Of a stretch of DNA of 64,000 nucleotides, positions 25,219 to 35,793 are shown piece by piece. The position numbers and the translations under genes are program-made. Source of the DNA: Sulfuriflexus sp. (lineage in GTDB: Bacteria > Pseudomonadota > Gammaproteobacteria > AKS1); assembly GCA_023134145.1 (NCBI GenBank), contig JAGLUW010000019.1:36796-100795 (forward strand), read 5' to 3'. A model generated the notes under the pieces. It did not search any database. It worked only from the letters and a program-made list of their open reading frames with translations, and was not told where the DNA came from. The stretch's first letter is position 1, and every line of letters starts with the position of its first letter.

Positions 25219-25737
25219 TTATTTTCCAGCTTTGGCTTCTGCTTGCAGTCGCTTAAGAATTTTCTTAGTTAAATCAACTTTTGGATCTGCGTAGGCAATA
25301 CCTTCATAAAGAATCAAATCAAATTTTTCTTCTTTACCGATCTTAGTGATCGCTTCATTAACAAAACGTAATAATTTACCGCGTTCTTCATTACTACGGA
25401 AAGTTCGGTCTTCGCGTAATTCATCATAGCCACGACGTAATTCACGTTTACGGCCTACAATGTCACGTTCTAATTTACGACGCTCGCCTTCGGCCATTAC
25501 CGCACCATCACGAACAAGTTTGTCTTCAAGACCCTTGATCGACTTCTGTTCCTTCATTAATTTGCCATCACGTGTGGCAAATTCTTGCTCAAGACGCTTC
25601 AATGCCAACTTTGATTGAGGTGCTTCTTCCAGCAAACGATTAGGGTTAACGACGCCAATACGTAGCTCTTGCGCGGCCGCAAATGAAGGTAACATCGCTA
25701 ACATGGCGACGCATATAACTTTTTTCAATGTATTCAA
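25219..25737 (-). CDS. skp: periplasmic chaperone Skp/OmpH
   Basis: 172 residues from a TTG at 25737, preferred because GGAG lies seven bases upstream and the next residues form a compact signal peptide (MNTLKKVICVAMLAML, cut after PSFAAA). The ATG at 25779 has no ribosome-binding site and would put 20 extra polar residues before it. The mature part is a highly charged coiled coil (ELRIGVVNPNRLLEEAP, then Lys/Arg/Glu-rich helices). Skp holds unfolded outer-membrane proteins in the periplasm for delivery to BamA, which is encoded just upstream. Confidence 0.9.
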   Translation of the reverse strand: MNTLKKVICVAMLAMLPSFAAAQELRIGVVNPNRLLEEAPQSKLALKRLEQEFATRDGKLMKEQKSIKGLEDKLVRDGAVMAEGERRKLERDIVGRKRELRRGYDELREDRTFRSNEERGKLLRFVNEAITKIGKEEKFDLILYEGIAYADPKVDLTKKILKRLQAEAKAGK

Positions 25738-25780
25738 TGCTCTACTCCGGCATCTATGTGTATTTTCAGAGTCTATCATA

Positions 25781-28120
25781 TTAGAAACCACTACCGAAAT
25801 TAAACTGGAAGGTCTTAGTTTCATCATTTTCTTGCTCATTAAACGGCGTGGCAAGACTCACACTCAAAGCACCAAAGGGTGAAAGCCATGTTACGCCCAG
25901 CCCTGCTGCAAAACGGATGTTATTAATCTCAAAATCTTCGTCTGAAGAGCCTGAGCCAAATACATTGCCGCCATCAACAAAGGTGCTAAAACGCCATGCA
26001 TTCGTATCTTTCACAAATGGCACGGGGAAGATTAATTCAGCACTACCCACCAATTTAAGGTCACCACCGATAGGGTCATTATTATTAACACCGCCAATAA
26101 TACGCGGTCCTAATGTATTCGCTTCATAACCACGTACTGAGCCATTACCACCTACTAGATAGTTTTTAAAGAATGGCAAAACAGGTGTATCACCGTAACC
26201 ATCGCCATAACCCACATCTCCACGGAATGACAACGTTAGATTACGTGTCAATGGGACATAACGTCGAGCAGTATAATTAAGTTTGTAGTACTCCAGATCA
26301 CTACCAGGAACAGCAACCTCTGCAGATACACGTTGTAAGCCACCACGTGTTGGGAACACCGTTTTATTACGAGTGTCTTCCGCATAACTACCGGTAACAA
26401 CAAAACTATTAAATGTCGCCGAATCAGAACCTGTTACAGGTGTAGGATCATAACTGCTATCTAAACCGGCTAATTCATTACGAAATCTATCTGGTGTACT
26501 CAATGACGTTTTAATAACATCTCGCTGGTAATTTACACGTAATGTAATACGCTCAATATCAGTAATTGGGATGCCGTATGTTACGCCAGCAGACAAAAGA
26601 TCCGATGAATAACTTGCTAAGTTCGAATCACTCGCATCTGATTCGCGGAATGAAATATTAAAACCACGACTCACACCATCTTCCGTGTAATAAGGATTAA
26701 CATAAGAAGCACGATAAACACGATTGGTTTCACTGGTATCAAAACCAACACTAACTCGCTTACCACTACCTAAGAAATTATTTTGCGAAACACTGGCATT
26801 CAAAATCAAACCTTGCGAATCTGAGAAACCGACACCGGCCAATAAATTACCAGAGGCACGTTCTTTAACTGTGTAATTAACATCAACTTGATCAGTCGTA
26901 CCTGGTACCGCAGGCGTTTCAACCTCAACGTCTTCAAAGTAGCCTAACCTTCTTAGACGACCTTGTGACTTTTCAATATTGTCGGTTGAAACCCATGCAC
27001 TTTCAAATTGACGCATTTCACGGCGTAACACTTCATCACGTGTACGCGTATTACCTGTGTAATTAATTCGTCTTACATAAACACGTTTACCTGGGTCAAT
27101 AAAGAAAGTCAGGTTAACCTCTTTCTTACCTTCAACCACTTCAGGCACAACATTCACGTTAGCAAAAGCATAACCATTATTACCTAATTGGCGAGTAATA
27201 TTCTCACTGGTCTTGGTCGCACGACGTCGTGAAAAAGTGTCACCTTTTTGAATAGTAACAAGTGGAAAGAGTTTTTCTTTTGTAACAACTAGCTCGCCAG
27301 CCAATTTAACTTTATTAACCGTAAACTGATCGCCCTCTGTGATGTTGATAGTAATAAAGACATCTTTACGATCGGGTGTAATCGAAACCTGAGTCGAATC
27401 AATATTGAAATTAATGTAACCACGGTTTAAATAATGTGTGCGAAGTTTCTCAAGGTCACCTGCCAACTTTTGCTTAGAGTATTGGTCGTTGCCAGTATAA
27501 AAGGAAAACAATGTTGGAGTACTAAGTGCAAATTCTTCTAATAAATCGTCATCTTCAAAAACTTTGTTGCCAACAATATTTATTTGGTGAATTCTTGCAA
27601 TCACACCTTCAGAAACATCAATGGTCACACCAACACGGTTACGTTCAAGAGGTGTAACCGTTGTTTCTAACTTAACGCCATATTGTCCTTGGCTAAAATA
27701 GATACGTTGTAATTCTTGCTCAACTTTATCGAGTAATGATTTGTCAAAAACACGACCAACTGCAAAACCAATTTCTTTCAAGCCTTCGTTAAGCGCTTCA
27801 TCTTCAATTGAGTTATTACCGTTTACAGAAATCGTTGCGATAGCTGGACGTTCAACAACAAACACGATGAGTATGCCATTTTCTTTTTCAAGCCGAACGT
27901 CTTTGAAGAAACCGGTTTTAAAAAGTGCTCGAATAACCTTACCCGAACCACCCTCATCTAAACTGTCACCAACCTTTACTGGCAGATAACTAAAGACCGT
28001 ACCGGCAGCAATACGCTGCAAGCCTTCAACTCGAATATCTTTGATCACAAATGATTCACCAGACCACACAACTTGCATAAATCCGATACATAAGAAAACA
28101 GCGAGAATAAATCTTTTCAT
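25781..28120 (-). CDS. bamA: outer membrane protein assembly factor BamA
   Basis: 779 residues. A signal peptide (about 1-20) is followed by five POTRA domains (first FVIKDIRVEGLQRIAAGTVF, last VYVRRINYTGNTRTRDEVLR, about 24-425) and a 16-stranded Omp85 barrel. The lock motif in loop 6 is VRGYEANTLGPR (VRGF in E. coli), and the chain ends in the aromatic FQFNFGSGF beta-signal. It inserts beta-barrel proteins into the outer membrane. Located rseP-bamA-skp-lpxD as usual. Confidence 0.97.
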   Translation of the reverse strand: MKRFILAVFLCIGFMQVVWSGESFVIKDIRVEGLQRIAAGTVFSYLPVKVGDSLDEGGSGKVIRALFKTGFFKDVRLEKENGILIVFVVERPAIATISVNGNNSIEDEALNEGLKEIGFAVGRVFDKSLLDKVEQELQRIYFSQGQYGVKLETTVTPLERNRVGVTIDVSEGVIARIHQINIVGNKVFEDDDLLEEFALSTPTLFSFYTGNDQYSKQKLAGDLEKLRTHYLNRGYINFNIDSTQVSITPDRKDVFITINITEGDQFTVNKVKLAGELVVTKEKLFPLVTIQKGDTFSRRRATKTSENITRQLGNNGYAFANVNVVPEVVEGKKEVNLTFFIDPGKRVYVRRINYTGNTRTRDEVLRREMRQFESAWVSTDNIEKSQGRLRRLGYFEDVEVETPAVPGTTDQVDVNYTVKERASGNLLAGVGFSDSQGLILNASVSQNNFLGSGKRVSVGFDTSETNRVYRASYVNPYYTEDGVSRGFNISFRESDASDSNLASYSSDLLSAGVTYGIPITDIERITLRVNYQRDVIKTSLSTPDRFRNELAGLDSSYDPTPVTGSDSATFNSFVVTGSYAEDTRNKTVFPTRGGLQRVSAEVAVPGSDLEYYKLNYTARRYVPLTRNLTLSFRGDVGYGDGYGDTPVLPFFKNYLVGGNGSVRGYEANTLGPRIIGGVNNNDPIGGDLKLVGSAELIFPVPFVKDTNAWRFSTFVDGGNVFGSGSSDEDFEINNIRFAAGLGVTWLSPFGALSVSLATPFNEQENDETKTFQFNFGSGF

Positions 28121-28185
28121 TGCCTACCCGTACTTGTTCTTAATTATAATTATTTAAATTCTTATATTTTTTTATACATCAGCGG

Positions 28186-29547
28186 CTACAACAACCGCAT
28201 TACATCATTATAAAGCGCGAGTAGCATTAATGCCCCCAACGCCAACATGCCCATTTGTTGACCAAACAACTGTATCTTCTCCGACACGGGACTGCCCTTA
28301 ATCAACTCGACCAAATAATACAGAAGATGACCACCATCGAGTACCGGTATCGGCAGTAAATTTAGCACTCCAAGGCTGATACTCACAATAGCTAAAAAGC
28401 TTAAAAATTGAATCAGTCCAATACTTGCCGAACGCCCTGCATACTGCGCAATCGTAAGTGGTCCACTGATATTCTTAACCGAGGCTTCTCCAACCAGCAT
28501 CTTGCCTAACATACGTAAGGTCAAGTTACTGATTTGCCAAGTCTTTTTAGCTGCTTTTCCCCATGCAGCCAAGAACGAATATTGTACCACAGCCTTTAGC
28601 TCTGCGGGGACTGCTGGAGGTGGTAATGCCACTGCTCCCACATAGCCATATTGCACCTCATTATGGCTCTTCATCCCCGGAGTGATGCTCAATTGCAATT
28701 CCTGATCTGCGCGAAAAACTGTTAAGCTCATGGTTTCACGTGGTTTTTTCTGTACTTGGCCAACCCAATCACGCCAATCATTAATCGGCTGATTATCGGC
28801 CATAAGCACTTCATCACCGCGCATTAAACCTGCGATATCGGCAGCCTCACCTTCAATGACCTTATCGATAATCGCAGGCCAGACAGGCAGCTGAGGTTTA
28901 ATACCCAATTTCGATATAACGCTAACCTTACTAAAATCAACCGAGACACCCTGTAAAACCAATTTACGCAGCTGATTTTCACCATTGGCATCTTTTACAG
29001 CAATTTCAGTAACTGACTGCCCTTCAACAACAGCAGCAATTAAATTCAGCCCAGCGATTTCCCAAGTTTGAACATCCTCGCCATCAACTGCCAGAATTTC
29101 ATCGCCTTGCTGTACGCCGGCTTGCATCGCAATACTTGATGCTGTTACCTCAGCAACAACCGGCTTTAAACCTTCTGTGCCAATCATAAAGATCGACCAA
29201 TAAACGACGATCGCTAATATAAAGTTAAAAATTGGGCCTGCCGCAACGATTGCAATCCGCGCCCACAGGGATTTCTGGTTAAAAGAATAAGGTAGGTCGG
29301 CATCATCAACCGCATCATTGCGTTCATCAAGCATCTTGACGTAACCACCGAGCGGAATACTAGCGAGCACATATTCAACACCATCAGCGCCATGCCAGGT
29401 ATATATTGGTTTACCGAAGCCAATAGAAAAGCGCAGCACTTTTACGCCACAGCGACGTGCCACCCAGAAATGACCAAATTCATGAAATGTCACCAAGATA
29501 CCGATGACTAATATAAAAGCGGCTATATTAAGCAGTATTTCACTCAT
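28186..29547 (-). CDS. rseP: RIP metalloprotease RseP
   Basis: 453 residues. HEFGH (22-26) is the zinc site in the first membrane helix, and LDGGHLLYY near the C-terminus carries the third ligand. Two PDZ domains lie between (about 115-190 and 205-290). RseP performs the intramembrane second cut of the anti-sigma factor RseA in the sigma-E envelope-stress pathway. It is downstream of dxr and upstream of bamA. Confidence 0.96.
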   Translation of the reverse strand: MSEILLNIAAFILVIGILVTFHEFGHFWVARRCGVKVLRFSIGFGKPIYTWHGADGVEYVLASIPLGGYVKMLDERNDAVDDADLPYSFNQKSLWARIAIVAAGPIFNFILAIVVYWSIFMIGTEGLKPVVAEVTASSIAMQAGVQQGDEILAVDGEDVQTWEIAGLNLIAAVVEGQSVTEIAVKDANGENQLRKLVLQGVSVDFSKVSVISKLGIKPQLPVWPAIIDKVIEGEAADIAGLMRGDEVLMADNQPINDWRDWVGQVQKKPRETMSLTVFRADQELQLSITPGMKSHNEVQYGYVGAVALPPPAVPAELKAVVQYSFLAAWGKAAKKTWQISNLTLRMLGKMLVGEASVKNISGPLTIAQYAGRSASIGLIQFLSFLAIVSISLGVLNLLPIPVLDGGHLLYYLVELIKGSPVSEKIQLFGQQMGMLALGALMLLALYNDVMRLL

Positions 29548-29582
29548 GATTTTTTACCTTGCATCCATGTTACGTACGCAAT

Positions 29583-30764
29583 TCAACATTCCATATTCTT
29601 TATAATATCATTAGCAACTTGTCGAGCGTGTGCATCAACCGACAAAATCGTTTCAAGTGAATCAGCATCTTTAAAATCAATTGCGTCCATTGTCGCTTCA
29701 ATTATTTTGGCGATATCGGTAAAGCCTAACTTATTATCAAGAAAAGCATCAACTGCAATTTCATTTGCGGCATTTAATACCGTACTCGCTGTGCCACCCG
29801 CCTCCGCCGCTTCAAAAGCTAAACGAAGACAGGGAAAACGTTCTAGGTTAGGCTTTTCAAAGTTAAGCTGCCCAACACTAAACATGTCTAAAGGCTCAAC
29901 ACCCGACTCAATTCGCTCTGGCCATGCCATGGCATGTGCAATCGGTGTACGCATATCAGGATTACCCATTTGCGCTAACACCGAACCATCCGTGTAATCC
30001 ACCATTGAGTGGATAATACTTTGACGATGAATCACCACTTCAATCTTATCTGGGCCGACGTCAAACAACCAACATGCCTCTATTAATTCGAGACCTTTGT
30101 TCATCATAGTTGCCGAGTCGACTGATATCTTACGGCCCATACTCCAATTCGGATGCGCAACGGCCTGCTCAGGCGTCACAGCTTCTAGATCTTTCGGATC
30201 GGCATCACGAAAAGGACCACCGGATGCCGTTAACAGTATTCGACGTACTCCAGCCGCTTTAGTTCCCGTACGGTAACCCGCTGGCATCGATTGAAAAATC
30301 GCATTATGTTCACTATCAATCGGTAATAGTTCTGCACCATGTTCTTCAACAGCTTGCATGAACAAGTGCCCCGACATCACTAAAGCTTCTTTATTTGCTA
30401 ACAGAACTCGCTTACCCGCTTCTGCTGCGGCTAAGGATGGCAATAATCCTGCTGCGCCAACAATCGCCGCCATCACGCTATCAACTTCGTCTAGACTGGC
30501 AACCTTCACCAGACCATCGTTACCAGATAACACTTCGCAATCTAAATCTTGGCTCTGCAGTGCTTGCTGTAATTTTTTAGCCGCATCTGCGTTCGCCATA
30601 ACGACATAGCGAGGTTTAAATTCTACACATTGTTCTAACATGCGTTCAACATTTTGATTCGCTGTTAATGCGATCACTTGAAAACGGTCTGGATGACGCC
30701 GAATAACATCGAGCGTGCTTACGCCAATTGATCCCGTTGCCCCAAGTATTGTTACCTTCTGCAT
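29583..30764 (-). CDS. dxr: 1-deoxy-D-xylulose-5-phosphate reductoisomerase
   Basis: 393 residues from the ATG at 30764, which overlaps the cdsA stop as TAATG; a GTG at 30773 is a weaker alternative. ILGATGSIG is the NADPH-binding motif; [24 protein letters not shown] and ASGGPFRD are the active-site motifs. It makes MEP from DXP, the committed step of the isoprenoid pathway completed by ispD and ispF in the same window. Confidence 0.97.
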   Translation of the reverse strand: MQKVTILGATGSIGVSTLDVIRRHPDRFQVIALTANQNVERMLEQCVEFKPRYVVMANADAAKKLQQALQSQDLDCEVLSGNDGLVKVASLDEVDSVMAAIVGAAGLLPSLAAAEAGKRVLLANKEALVMSGHLFMQAVEEHGAELLPIDSEHNAIFQSMPAGYRTGTKAAGVRRILLTASGGPFRDADPKDLEAVTPEQAVAHPNWSMGRKISVDSATMMNKGLELIEACWLFDVGPDKIEVVIHRQSIIHSMVDYTDGSVLAQMGNPDMRTPIAHAMAWPERIESGVEPLDMFSVGQLNFEKPNLERFPCLRLAFEAAEAGGTASTVLNAANEIAVDAFLDNKLGFTDIAKIIEATMDAIDFKDADSLETILSVDAHARQVANDIIKNMEC

Positions 30765-31579
30765 TACAACCACCCTGCCAAATAATAACCTGCTGCAAAT
30801 ACCGGCGCAGCAGCGGTAATACTATCGAGTCTATCCATTGCACCACCATGGCCCGGTAAAATTCGACCGCTATCTTTTACGCCGATAGCGCGCTTAAACA
30901 CACTTTCAAGTAAGTCACCGGCAACGGAAGCAATAGCTGCCAACATACAAATCACAACAAACAACCATTGCTGCTGTTCATTATCTTGCCACCAAAAAGA
31001 AACCAGGCTTGAGTAAATCACAACAGCAAGTAACGCCCCCCAAACACCTTCCCAACTTTTACCGGGGCTAATTGCAGGTGCCAATTTACGTTTACCGAAT
31101 AATTTGCCACTAAAGTACGCACCAGTATCAGCAATCCATACAATGCCAAAGACATGCAAAACCATCCACGGGTTATGTTGATGGAGTAACACCATCGCGA
31201 GCCACGTCGGGAAAATAACTACCAAACCGATTGCGATTCCAATAACGGAATAAAAAGCAGAGCTGCACCTTTTTAAACGCGCAACAGGATCACCAGTAAA
31301 GCTAATAATAACCAGCAGCCATGCGATTAAAACAAACCATTCAACCGAAATATTTGCGAATGGATAAAACCAAATAGATATAAACAAACCATTCAGCACA
31401 ATAAGACCAACAATCAATGACAACTTGTTTTTGATACCACTGAGTTTAAGCCATTCGTATGCAGCAACCGACATAACTGTCGCCCACAATACCGAAAAAT
31501 ACTCAGTCGATAATAATAAAATCCCGCCAAGGACAGCTGGTAACAATAACAGCGCCGTAATGATTCGTTGTTTAAGCAT
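30764..31579 (-). CDS. cdsA: phosphatidate cytidylyltransferase
   Basis: 271 residues from the ATG at 31579, overlapping the uppS stop by eight bases. About eight transmembrane helices and the family signature [20 protein letters not shown] followed by MDRLDS. It makes CDP-diacylglycerol, the precursor of all phospholipids. A longer frame reaching into uppS exists but its extra residues are not family-like. Confidence 0.96.
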   Translation of the reverse strand: MLKQRIITALLLLPAVLGGILLLSTEYFSVLWATVMSVAAYEWLKLSGIKNKLSLIVGLIVLNGLFISIWFYPFANISVEWFVLIAWLLVIISFTGDPVARLKRCSSAFYSVIGIAIGLVVIFPTWLAMVLLHQHNPWMVLHVFGIVWIADTGAYFSGKLFGKRKLAPAISPGKSWEGVWGALLAVVIYSSLVSFWWQDNEQQQWLFVVICMLAAIASVAGDLLESVFKRAIGVKDSGRILPGHGGAMDRLDSITAAAPVFAAGYYLAGWL

Positions 31580-32330
31580 CTTCTTCCACCTGCTCCCCTG
31601 TACGACCAAAACGTCGTTGTCGACCGGCATAATCTTCAAAGGCTTGAGCGAAATGTTGCTCTGAAAAATCAGGCCAAAGCGTGTCAGTGAAATACTGTTC
31701 TGTATAAGCAATCTGCCATAATAGAAAGTTACTTATACGATGCTCACCGCCTGTACGAATAAATAAATCAGGTGCAGGTAAACCAGACAACATTAAGTTT
31801 TTCTCAAGAACAGCTTCATCAACATCTTCAGCCTTTATGCCCTGCGCAATGAGTTGTTGTACTGCTTGGATAATATCCCAGCGGCCACCATAATTTGCCG
31901 CGATCGACAAGGTCATACCTGTATTGTTTTCTGTTAGTGATTCTACTTCAGCAATACGCGATTGTAGCTTCTCAGAGAAAGCCTTTCGATCGCCAATGAT
32001 CTGCATACGAATGTTATTTTCATTAATAGCTTTGGCTTCTTCGCGTAACGATTTAATAAAAAGATCCATTAAGAGATCAACCTCTTTGCGCGGTCGATTC
32101 CAATTCTCGCTACTAAATGCAAATAAGGTTAAAGCAGAAATATTATTTTTCGCGCAAACTTCCACCGCTGTGCGTGCAGATTTAACACCGGCCTTATGCC
32201 CGACGATGCGAGGCATTAAACGTTTCTTAGCCCAACGACCATTACCATCCATAATGATCGCAACATGTTTTGGCAACTCAGTTGTTGCCGGTAATGTGAT
32301 TTCTTCTGAGGAGGGAGACATAACCATCAT
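31572..32330 (-). CDS. uppS: undecaprenyl diphosphate synthase (Z-type)
   Basis: 252 residues. HVAIIMDGNGRWAKKR carries the catalytic Asp and phosphate-binding Arg, and RTGGEHRISNFLLWQIAYTE the C-terminal conserved block. It makes the C55 lipid carrier used for peptidoglycan and O-antigen. The start could be 32330 or the ATG at 32321; neither has a strong ribosome-binding site. Sixty-eight bases after frr. Confidence 0.97.
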   Translation of the reverse strand: MMVMSPSSEEITLPATTELPKHVAIIMDGNGRWAKKRLMPRIVGHKAGVKSARTAVEVCAKNNISALTLFAFSSENWNRPRKEVDLLMDLFIKSLREEAKAINENNIRMQIIGDRKAFSEKLQSRIAEVESLTENNTGMTLSIAANYGGRWDIIQAVQQLIAQGIKAEDVDEAVLEKNLMLSGLPAPDLFIRTGGEHRISNFLLWQIAYTEQYFTDTLWPDFSEQHFAQAFEDYAGRQRRFGRTGEQVEEDA

Positions 32331-32398
32331 TATTTACGCTACGTCTTGGTTCGATATGTTCGAAGGAATAATTAATAACTCAATCATAAAGATCGTCA

Positions 32399-32956
32399 TT
32401 AAATTTCCATGAGATCCTTTTCTTTTGCTTCAAGCACCTTGTCAATTTCTGCAATTTTTTTATCTGTTGTCTTCTGCACTAAATCTTCAGCATGATGCTG
32501 TTCATCTTCAGAAATATCTTTGTCTTTTTCTAGTGACTTAAAGTCACCGTTCGCATCACGACGAATATTACGAATCGCAACGCGAGATTGTTCAACTTCT
32601 TGGCGTACTAGGCGAATCATATTCTTACGTGTTTCTTCTGTCATCGCAGGAAGAGGAATACGAATCACTTCACCCGCTGTAATCGGATTTAAACCAAGGC
32701 CCGCATCCATAATCGCTTTTTCAATTGGTTGTACCATGGTCTTATCCCAAGGTGTTACCGACAAGGTTCTTGCATCCGAAACTGAAATATTTGCGGTTTG
32801 TCCTAATGGCGTTTCATTACCATAGAAAGACACCATAATATGGTCAATCAAACTTGGGCTAGCACGTCCTGTACGCATCTTACTCAAATCACCTTTGAGT
32901 GACTCAATGGTTTTACCCATACGAACTTCTGCATCTTTCAGGATTTCGTCAATCAC
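32399..32956 (-). CDS. frr: ribosome recycling factor
   Basis: 185 residues, exactly the usual size. [20 protein letters not shown] and [15 protein letters not shown] are the RRF motifs. It splits post-termination ribosomes with EF-G. It overlaps pyrH by four bases in the rpsB-tsf-pyrH-frr operon. Confidence 0.98.
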   Translation of the reverse strand: MIDEILKDAEVRMGKTIESLKGDLSKMRTGRASPSLIDHIMVSFYGNETPLGQTANISVSDARTLSVTPWDKTMVQPIEKAIMDAGLGLNPITAGEVIRIPLPAMTEETRKNMIRLVRQEVEQSRVAIRNIRRDANGDFKSLEKDKDISEDEQHHAEDLVQKTTDKKIAEIDKVLEAKEKDLMEI

Positions 32957-33690
32957 GCTGCATTCCCCTTTTCAACGAGTGTACCCTCGCTTTCGCCTTT
33001 GATGACACGCATTAGCGCACCAGGCTTGTTCATATTGAATACTCGTAACGGCATATTCTGATCACGACACATAACAATAGCCGTCGCATCCATCACTGCT
33101 AACTTTTTAGACAACACATCATCATAGGTCAAACTAGTATATAGGGTTGCTTCTGGATCCTTAACGGGATCAGCAGAATAAACACCATCTACCTTGGTTG
33201 CCTTGAGCATGATATCTGCACCGATTTCAATCGCACGTAAACTTGCAGCTGAATCAGTAGTAAAGAAAGGATTACCCGTACCTGCAGCAAAAATAACCAC
33301 ACGACCTTTTTCAAGGTGGCGAACTGCACGACGACGAATATAGTCTTCACACACTTCGTTGATACTTAACGCTGACATAACACGCGCTTGCATGCCGTCT
33401 TGTTCAAGTGCGTCTTGCATTGCGAGGGAGTTCATTAGCGTAGCTAACATTCCCATGTGATCACCGGTAACACGATCGATACCGTTTTGTGCCAGACCGG
33501 CACCACGGAAAATATTACCACCACCAATCACCAAACCGACTTCAATACCAATGTCGATCAGTTCTTTAATTTCGCCAGATACCCGGCTAATAACAGTGGG
33601 GTCAATTCCATAATCCCCATCACCCATCAGCGCTTCGCCGCTGAGTTTCAACAGGATACGCTGATAGGCTTGCGATGAGGATGATGTCAT
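32953..33690 (-). CDS. pyrH: UMP kinase
   Basis: 245 residues, amino-acid-kinase fold. [18 protein letters not shown] and the C-terminal [20 protein letters not shown] region. It phosphorylates UMP to UDP, feeding pyrG-made CTP. Three bases after tsf and overlapping frr by four. Confidence 0.98.
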   Translation of the reverse strand: MTSSSSQAYQRILLKLSGEALMGDGDYGIDPTVISRVSGEIKELIDIGIEVGLVIGGGNIFRGAGLAQNGIDRVTGDHMGMLATLMNSLAMQDALEQDGMQARVMSALSINEVCEDYIRRRAVRHLEKGRVVIFAAGTGNPFFTTDSAASLRAIEIGADIMLKATKVDGVYSADPVKDPEATLYTSLTYDDVLSKKLAVMDATAIVMCRDQNMPLRVFNMNKPGALMRVIKGESEGTLVEKGNAA

Positions 33691-33693
33691 TTT

Positions 33694-34572
33694 TTAACCT
33701 TTCATCTGTGCGGCAACTTCTGCAGCAAAATCTTCAGACTTCTTCTCAATACCTTCACCTACTTCAAGGCGATTAAAACTGATTACATCTGCATTGGCAG
33801 ATTTAACTAGCTTCTCGATATTTTGATCTGGATCTTTAACAAAAGGCTGTCCGTAGAGACTTTGTTCGTTAAGGAATTTCTTCACCTTACCCACCATCAT
33901 CTTTTCGATAATTTCAGCAGGCTTGCCACTTTCTGCAGCTTGCGCGGCGAAAATAACTTTTTCCTTCTCGATTGCTTCAGCAGGCACTTCGTCTTGCTTA
34001 ACACAAATAGGCTTACTCGCCGCAATGTGCATTGCAATATCACGTGCCATTTCTTCGTTGCCACCCTTAAGATCCACAACCACACCAATGCGAACACCGT
34101 GTGAGTATGAGCCTAGATGATCACCTTGACGCTTGATAATAAAACAACGACGAACCGTAATGTTTTCACCAATAACTGAAATCAGTGCCTTGCGACCTTC
34201 TTCAACTGTTTCACCAGAAGCTAATGCCATTCCTGACAACGCTTCAGCATCAGCTGCTTCGTTAGCCAGTGCACATTCGGCAACTGTTTTAACGAAGGCA
34301 AGGAAACCATCATCCTTGGCAGCAAAATCGGTTTCACTGTTTATTTCAACTAAAGCAACAGTTGCACCGTCATCACTAGTAGCGATTTCAACTTTACCTT
34401 CAGCTGCAACACGACCCGCTTTCTTGTCAGCTTTCGCCGCACCAGACTTACGCATCATTTCAATTGCGGCTTCAATATCGCCATCGGTTTCAACGAGTGC
34501 CTTTTTGCATTCCATCATGCCTGCGCCCGTACGTTCGCGCAGTTCTTTAACTAATGAGGCTGTAATTGCCAT
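33694..34572 (-). CDS. tsf: translation elongation factor Ts
   Basis: 292 residues. [18 protein letters not shown] and [19 protein letters not shown] are the EF-Ts signatures. It exchanges GDP for GTP on EF-Tu. It begins 21 bases after rpsB in the canonical rpsB-tsf pair. Confidence 0.98.
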   Translation of the reverse strand: MAITASLVKELRERTGAGMMECKKALVETDGDIEAAIEMMRKSGAAKADKKAGRVAAEGKVEIATSDDGATVALVEINSETDFAAKDDGFLAFVKTVAECALANEAADAEALSGMALASGETVEEGRKALISVIGENITVRRCFIIKRQGDHLGSYSHGVRIGVVVDLKGGNEEMARDIAMHIAASKPICVKQDEVPAEAIEKEKVIFAAQAAESGKPAEIIEKMMVGKVKKFLNEQSLYGQPFVKDPDQNIEKLVKSANADVISFNRLEVGEGIEKKSEDFAAEVAAQMKG

Positions 34573-34593
34573 ATCTTTCTAACCCTCGTTAAA

Positions 34594-35520
34594 TTATTCA
34601 GCAGAACCAGATTTGTCATCAGCTTTAGCTTCAGACTTTTCTTCAGTTTTCTTAGTTGCCGCTTTCTTGGTTGTTGCCTTCTTAGTAGTCGCTTTCTTGG
34701 TTGTTGCCTTTTTAGTAGTCGCCTTCTTAGTCGTTGCTTTTTTAGCAGCGGCTTTCTTTGCAACTTTTTTCTTAGCTGGCTTTGCATCGTCAGCATCAAC
34801 TTCCATGAACTCGTCAGCAGGTCCTTCAGTCGAACCCATTGTTGGACGACTTTCCATTATCGCATCAGCAACCTGAGCTGTGTAAAGTTTGATGGCACGA
34901 ATCGCATCATCATTACCTGGAATAACGTAATCAACGCCGGCCGGTGAGTTATTTGTATCAACAATACCAATTACTGGAATACCGAGTTTACGAGCTTCAC
35001 TAATCGCGATGTTTTCGTAACCAACATCAACAACAAAGATTGCATCAGGAAGACCGCCCATGTTCTTGATACCACCAAGACTACGATCGAGTTTTTGCAT
35101 TTCGCGCGTCATGTTCAGCGCTTCTTTCTTTGTTACACGATCAAAGCTGCCATCTTCCTGCATTTTTTCTAAGTCTTTAAGACGCTTGATTGATTGGCGA
35201 ACAGTCTTGTAGTTAGTCAACATTCCGCCCAACCAACGATGGTTAACGAAAGGCATACCACAACGTTCAGCTTCTTCTTGGATGATCTTGCTTGCCGCAC
35301 GCTTAGTGCCAACAAAAAGGATACGTCCTTGGTTTGAAGCCATACGACCTAGAAAATTCAACGCATCGGTAAATAACGGTACGGTTTTTTCTAAATCGAT
35401 AATATGAATTTTATTACGGTCCCCGAAAATATAAGGGGCCATTTGAGGGTTCCAGAAACGTGTTTGGTGACCAAAGTGGACACCCGCTTCCAGCATGTCG
35501 CGCATGGAAACATTCGCCAT
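34594..35520 (-). CDS. rpsB: 30S ribosomal protein S2 with long Lys/Thr/Ala-rich tail
   Basis: 308 residues from the ATG at 35520 with AGGAG upstream; a longer frame to 35643 would run through the leader and is not used. Residues 1-~238 are ordinary S2 ([25 protein letters not shown]-like [18 protein letters not shown]). Residues ~240-308 form an added tail with KKATT repeated five times (260-284) between Ala/Lys- and Glu/Lys-rich flanks, similar in composition to histone H1 tails. E. coli S2 stops near 241 residues. The tail's role is unknown. Confidence 0.95.
   Translation of the reverse strand: MANVSMRDMLEAGVHFGHQTRFWNPQMAPYIFGDRNKIHIIDLEKTVPLFTDALNFLGRMASNQGRILFVGTKRAASKIIQEEAERCGMPFVNHRWLGGMLTNYKTVRQSIKRLKDLEKMQEDGSFDRVTKKEALNMTREMQKLDRSLGGIKNMGGLPDAIFVVDVGYENIAISEARKLGIPVIGIVDTNNSPAGVDYVIPGNDDAIRAIKLYTAQVADAIMESRPTMGSTEGPADEFMEVDADDAKPAKKKVAKKAAAKKATTKKATTKKATTKKATTKKATTKKAATKKTEEKSEAKADDKSGSAE
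34669..34743 (-). repeat. five 15-bp repeats in rpsB tail
   Basis: Five in-frame copies of a 15-base unit encoding KKATT. Third positions vary between copies, so selection on the protein is likely rather than a very recent expansion. Confidence 0.85.
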
Positions 35521-35587
35521 GTTATTTCTCCTAGTTAGGGTTGCGCCTCCACACTTCCCATAGACCAACCTGAAATCCCCTATTATA
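35521..35587 (-). promoter_or_regulatory. rpsB promoter -10 and likely S2 autoregulatory leader
   Basis: On the minus strand a consensus TATAAT (35587-35582) is followed by a GC-rich start region and a ~55-base leader. GGTTG (35570-35566) can pair with CAACC (35543-35539), enclosing a G-rich loop just before the AGGAG of rpsB. A structured leader bound by S2 is known for gammaproteobacterial rpsB-tsf operons. Assignment is by position and the GGTTG/CAACC stem; no good -35 box is seen. Confidence 0.5.
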
Positions 35588-35793
35588 AGGAGGGACTCAA
35601 GCACCCGGGCCGATGTGCCGAAATGTGTGCGATTTATAGTCACCTGCTATCGAAGTTTCTCAATAACAGATATGATTTGCCAAACTGGCGCGCGATTTAT
35701 ACCATAATCAACCTGCCACACGCAATGAATAAGGCTGTTTTTGCGTCAATTTTCGACAAAACTGGCTAAATTACTTAAAAAACGAAGAGAACT

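Noticed and set aside
30765..30773. GTG start of dxr
   Set aside because: The ATG overlapping the cdsA stop places the NADPH motif at the usual distance.
34551..34876. Repetitive frames on both strands over the rpsB tail
   Set aside because: They are shadows of the KKATT repeat, with only low-complexity Leu/Arg or Val/Phe sequence.
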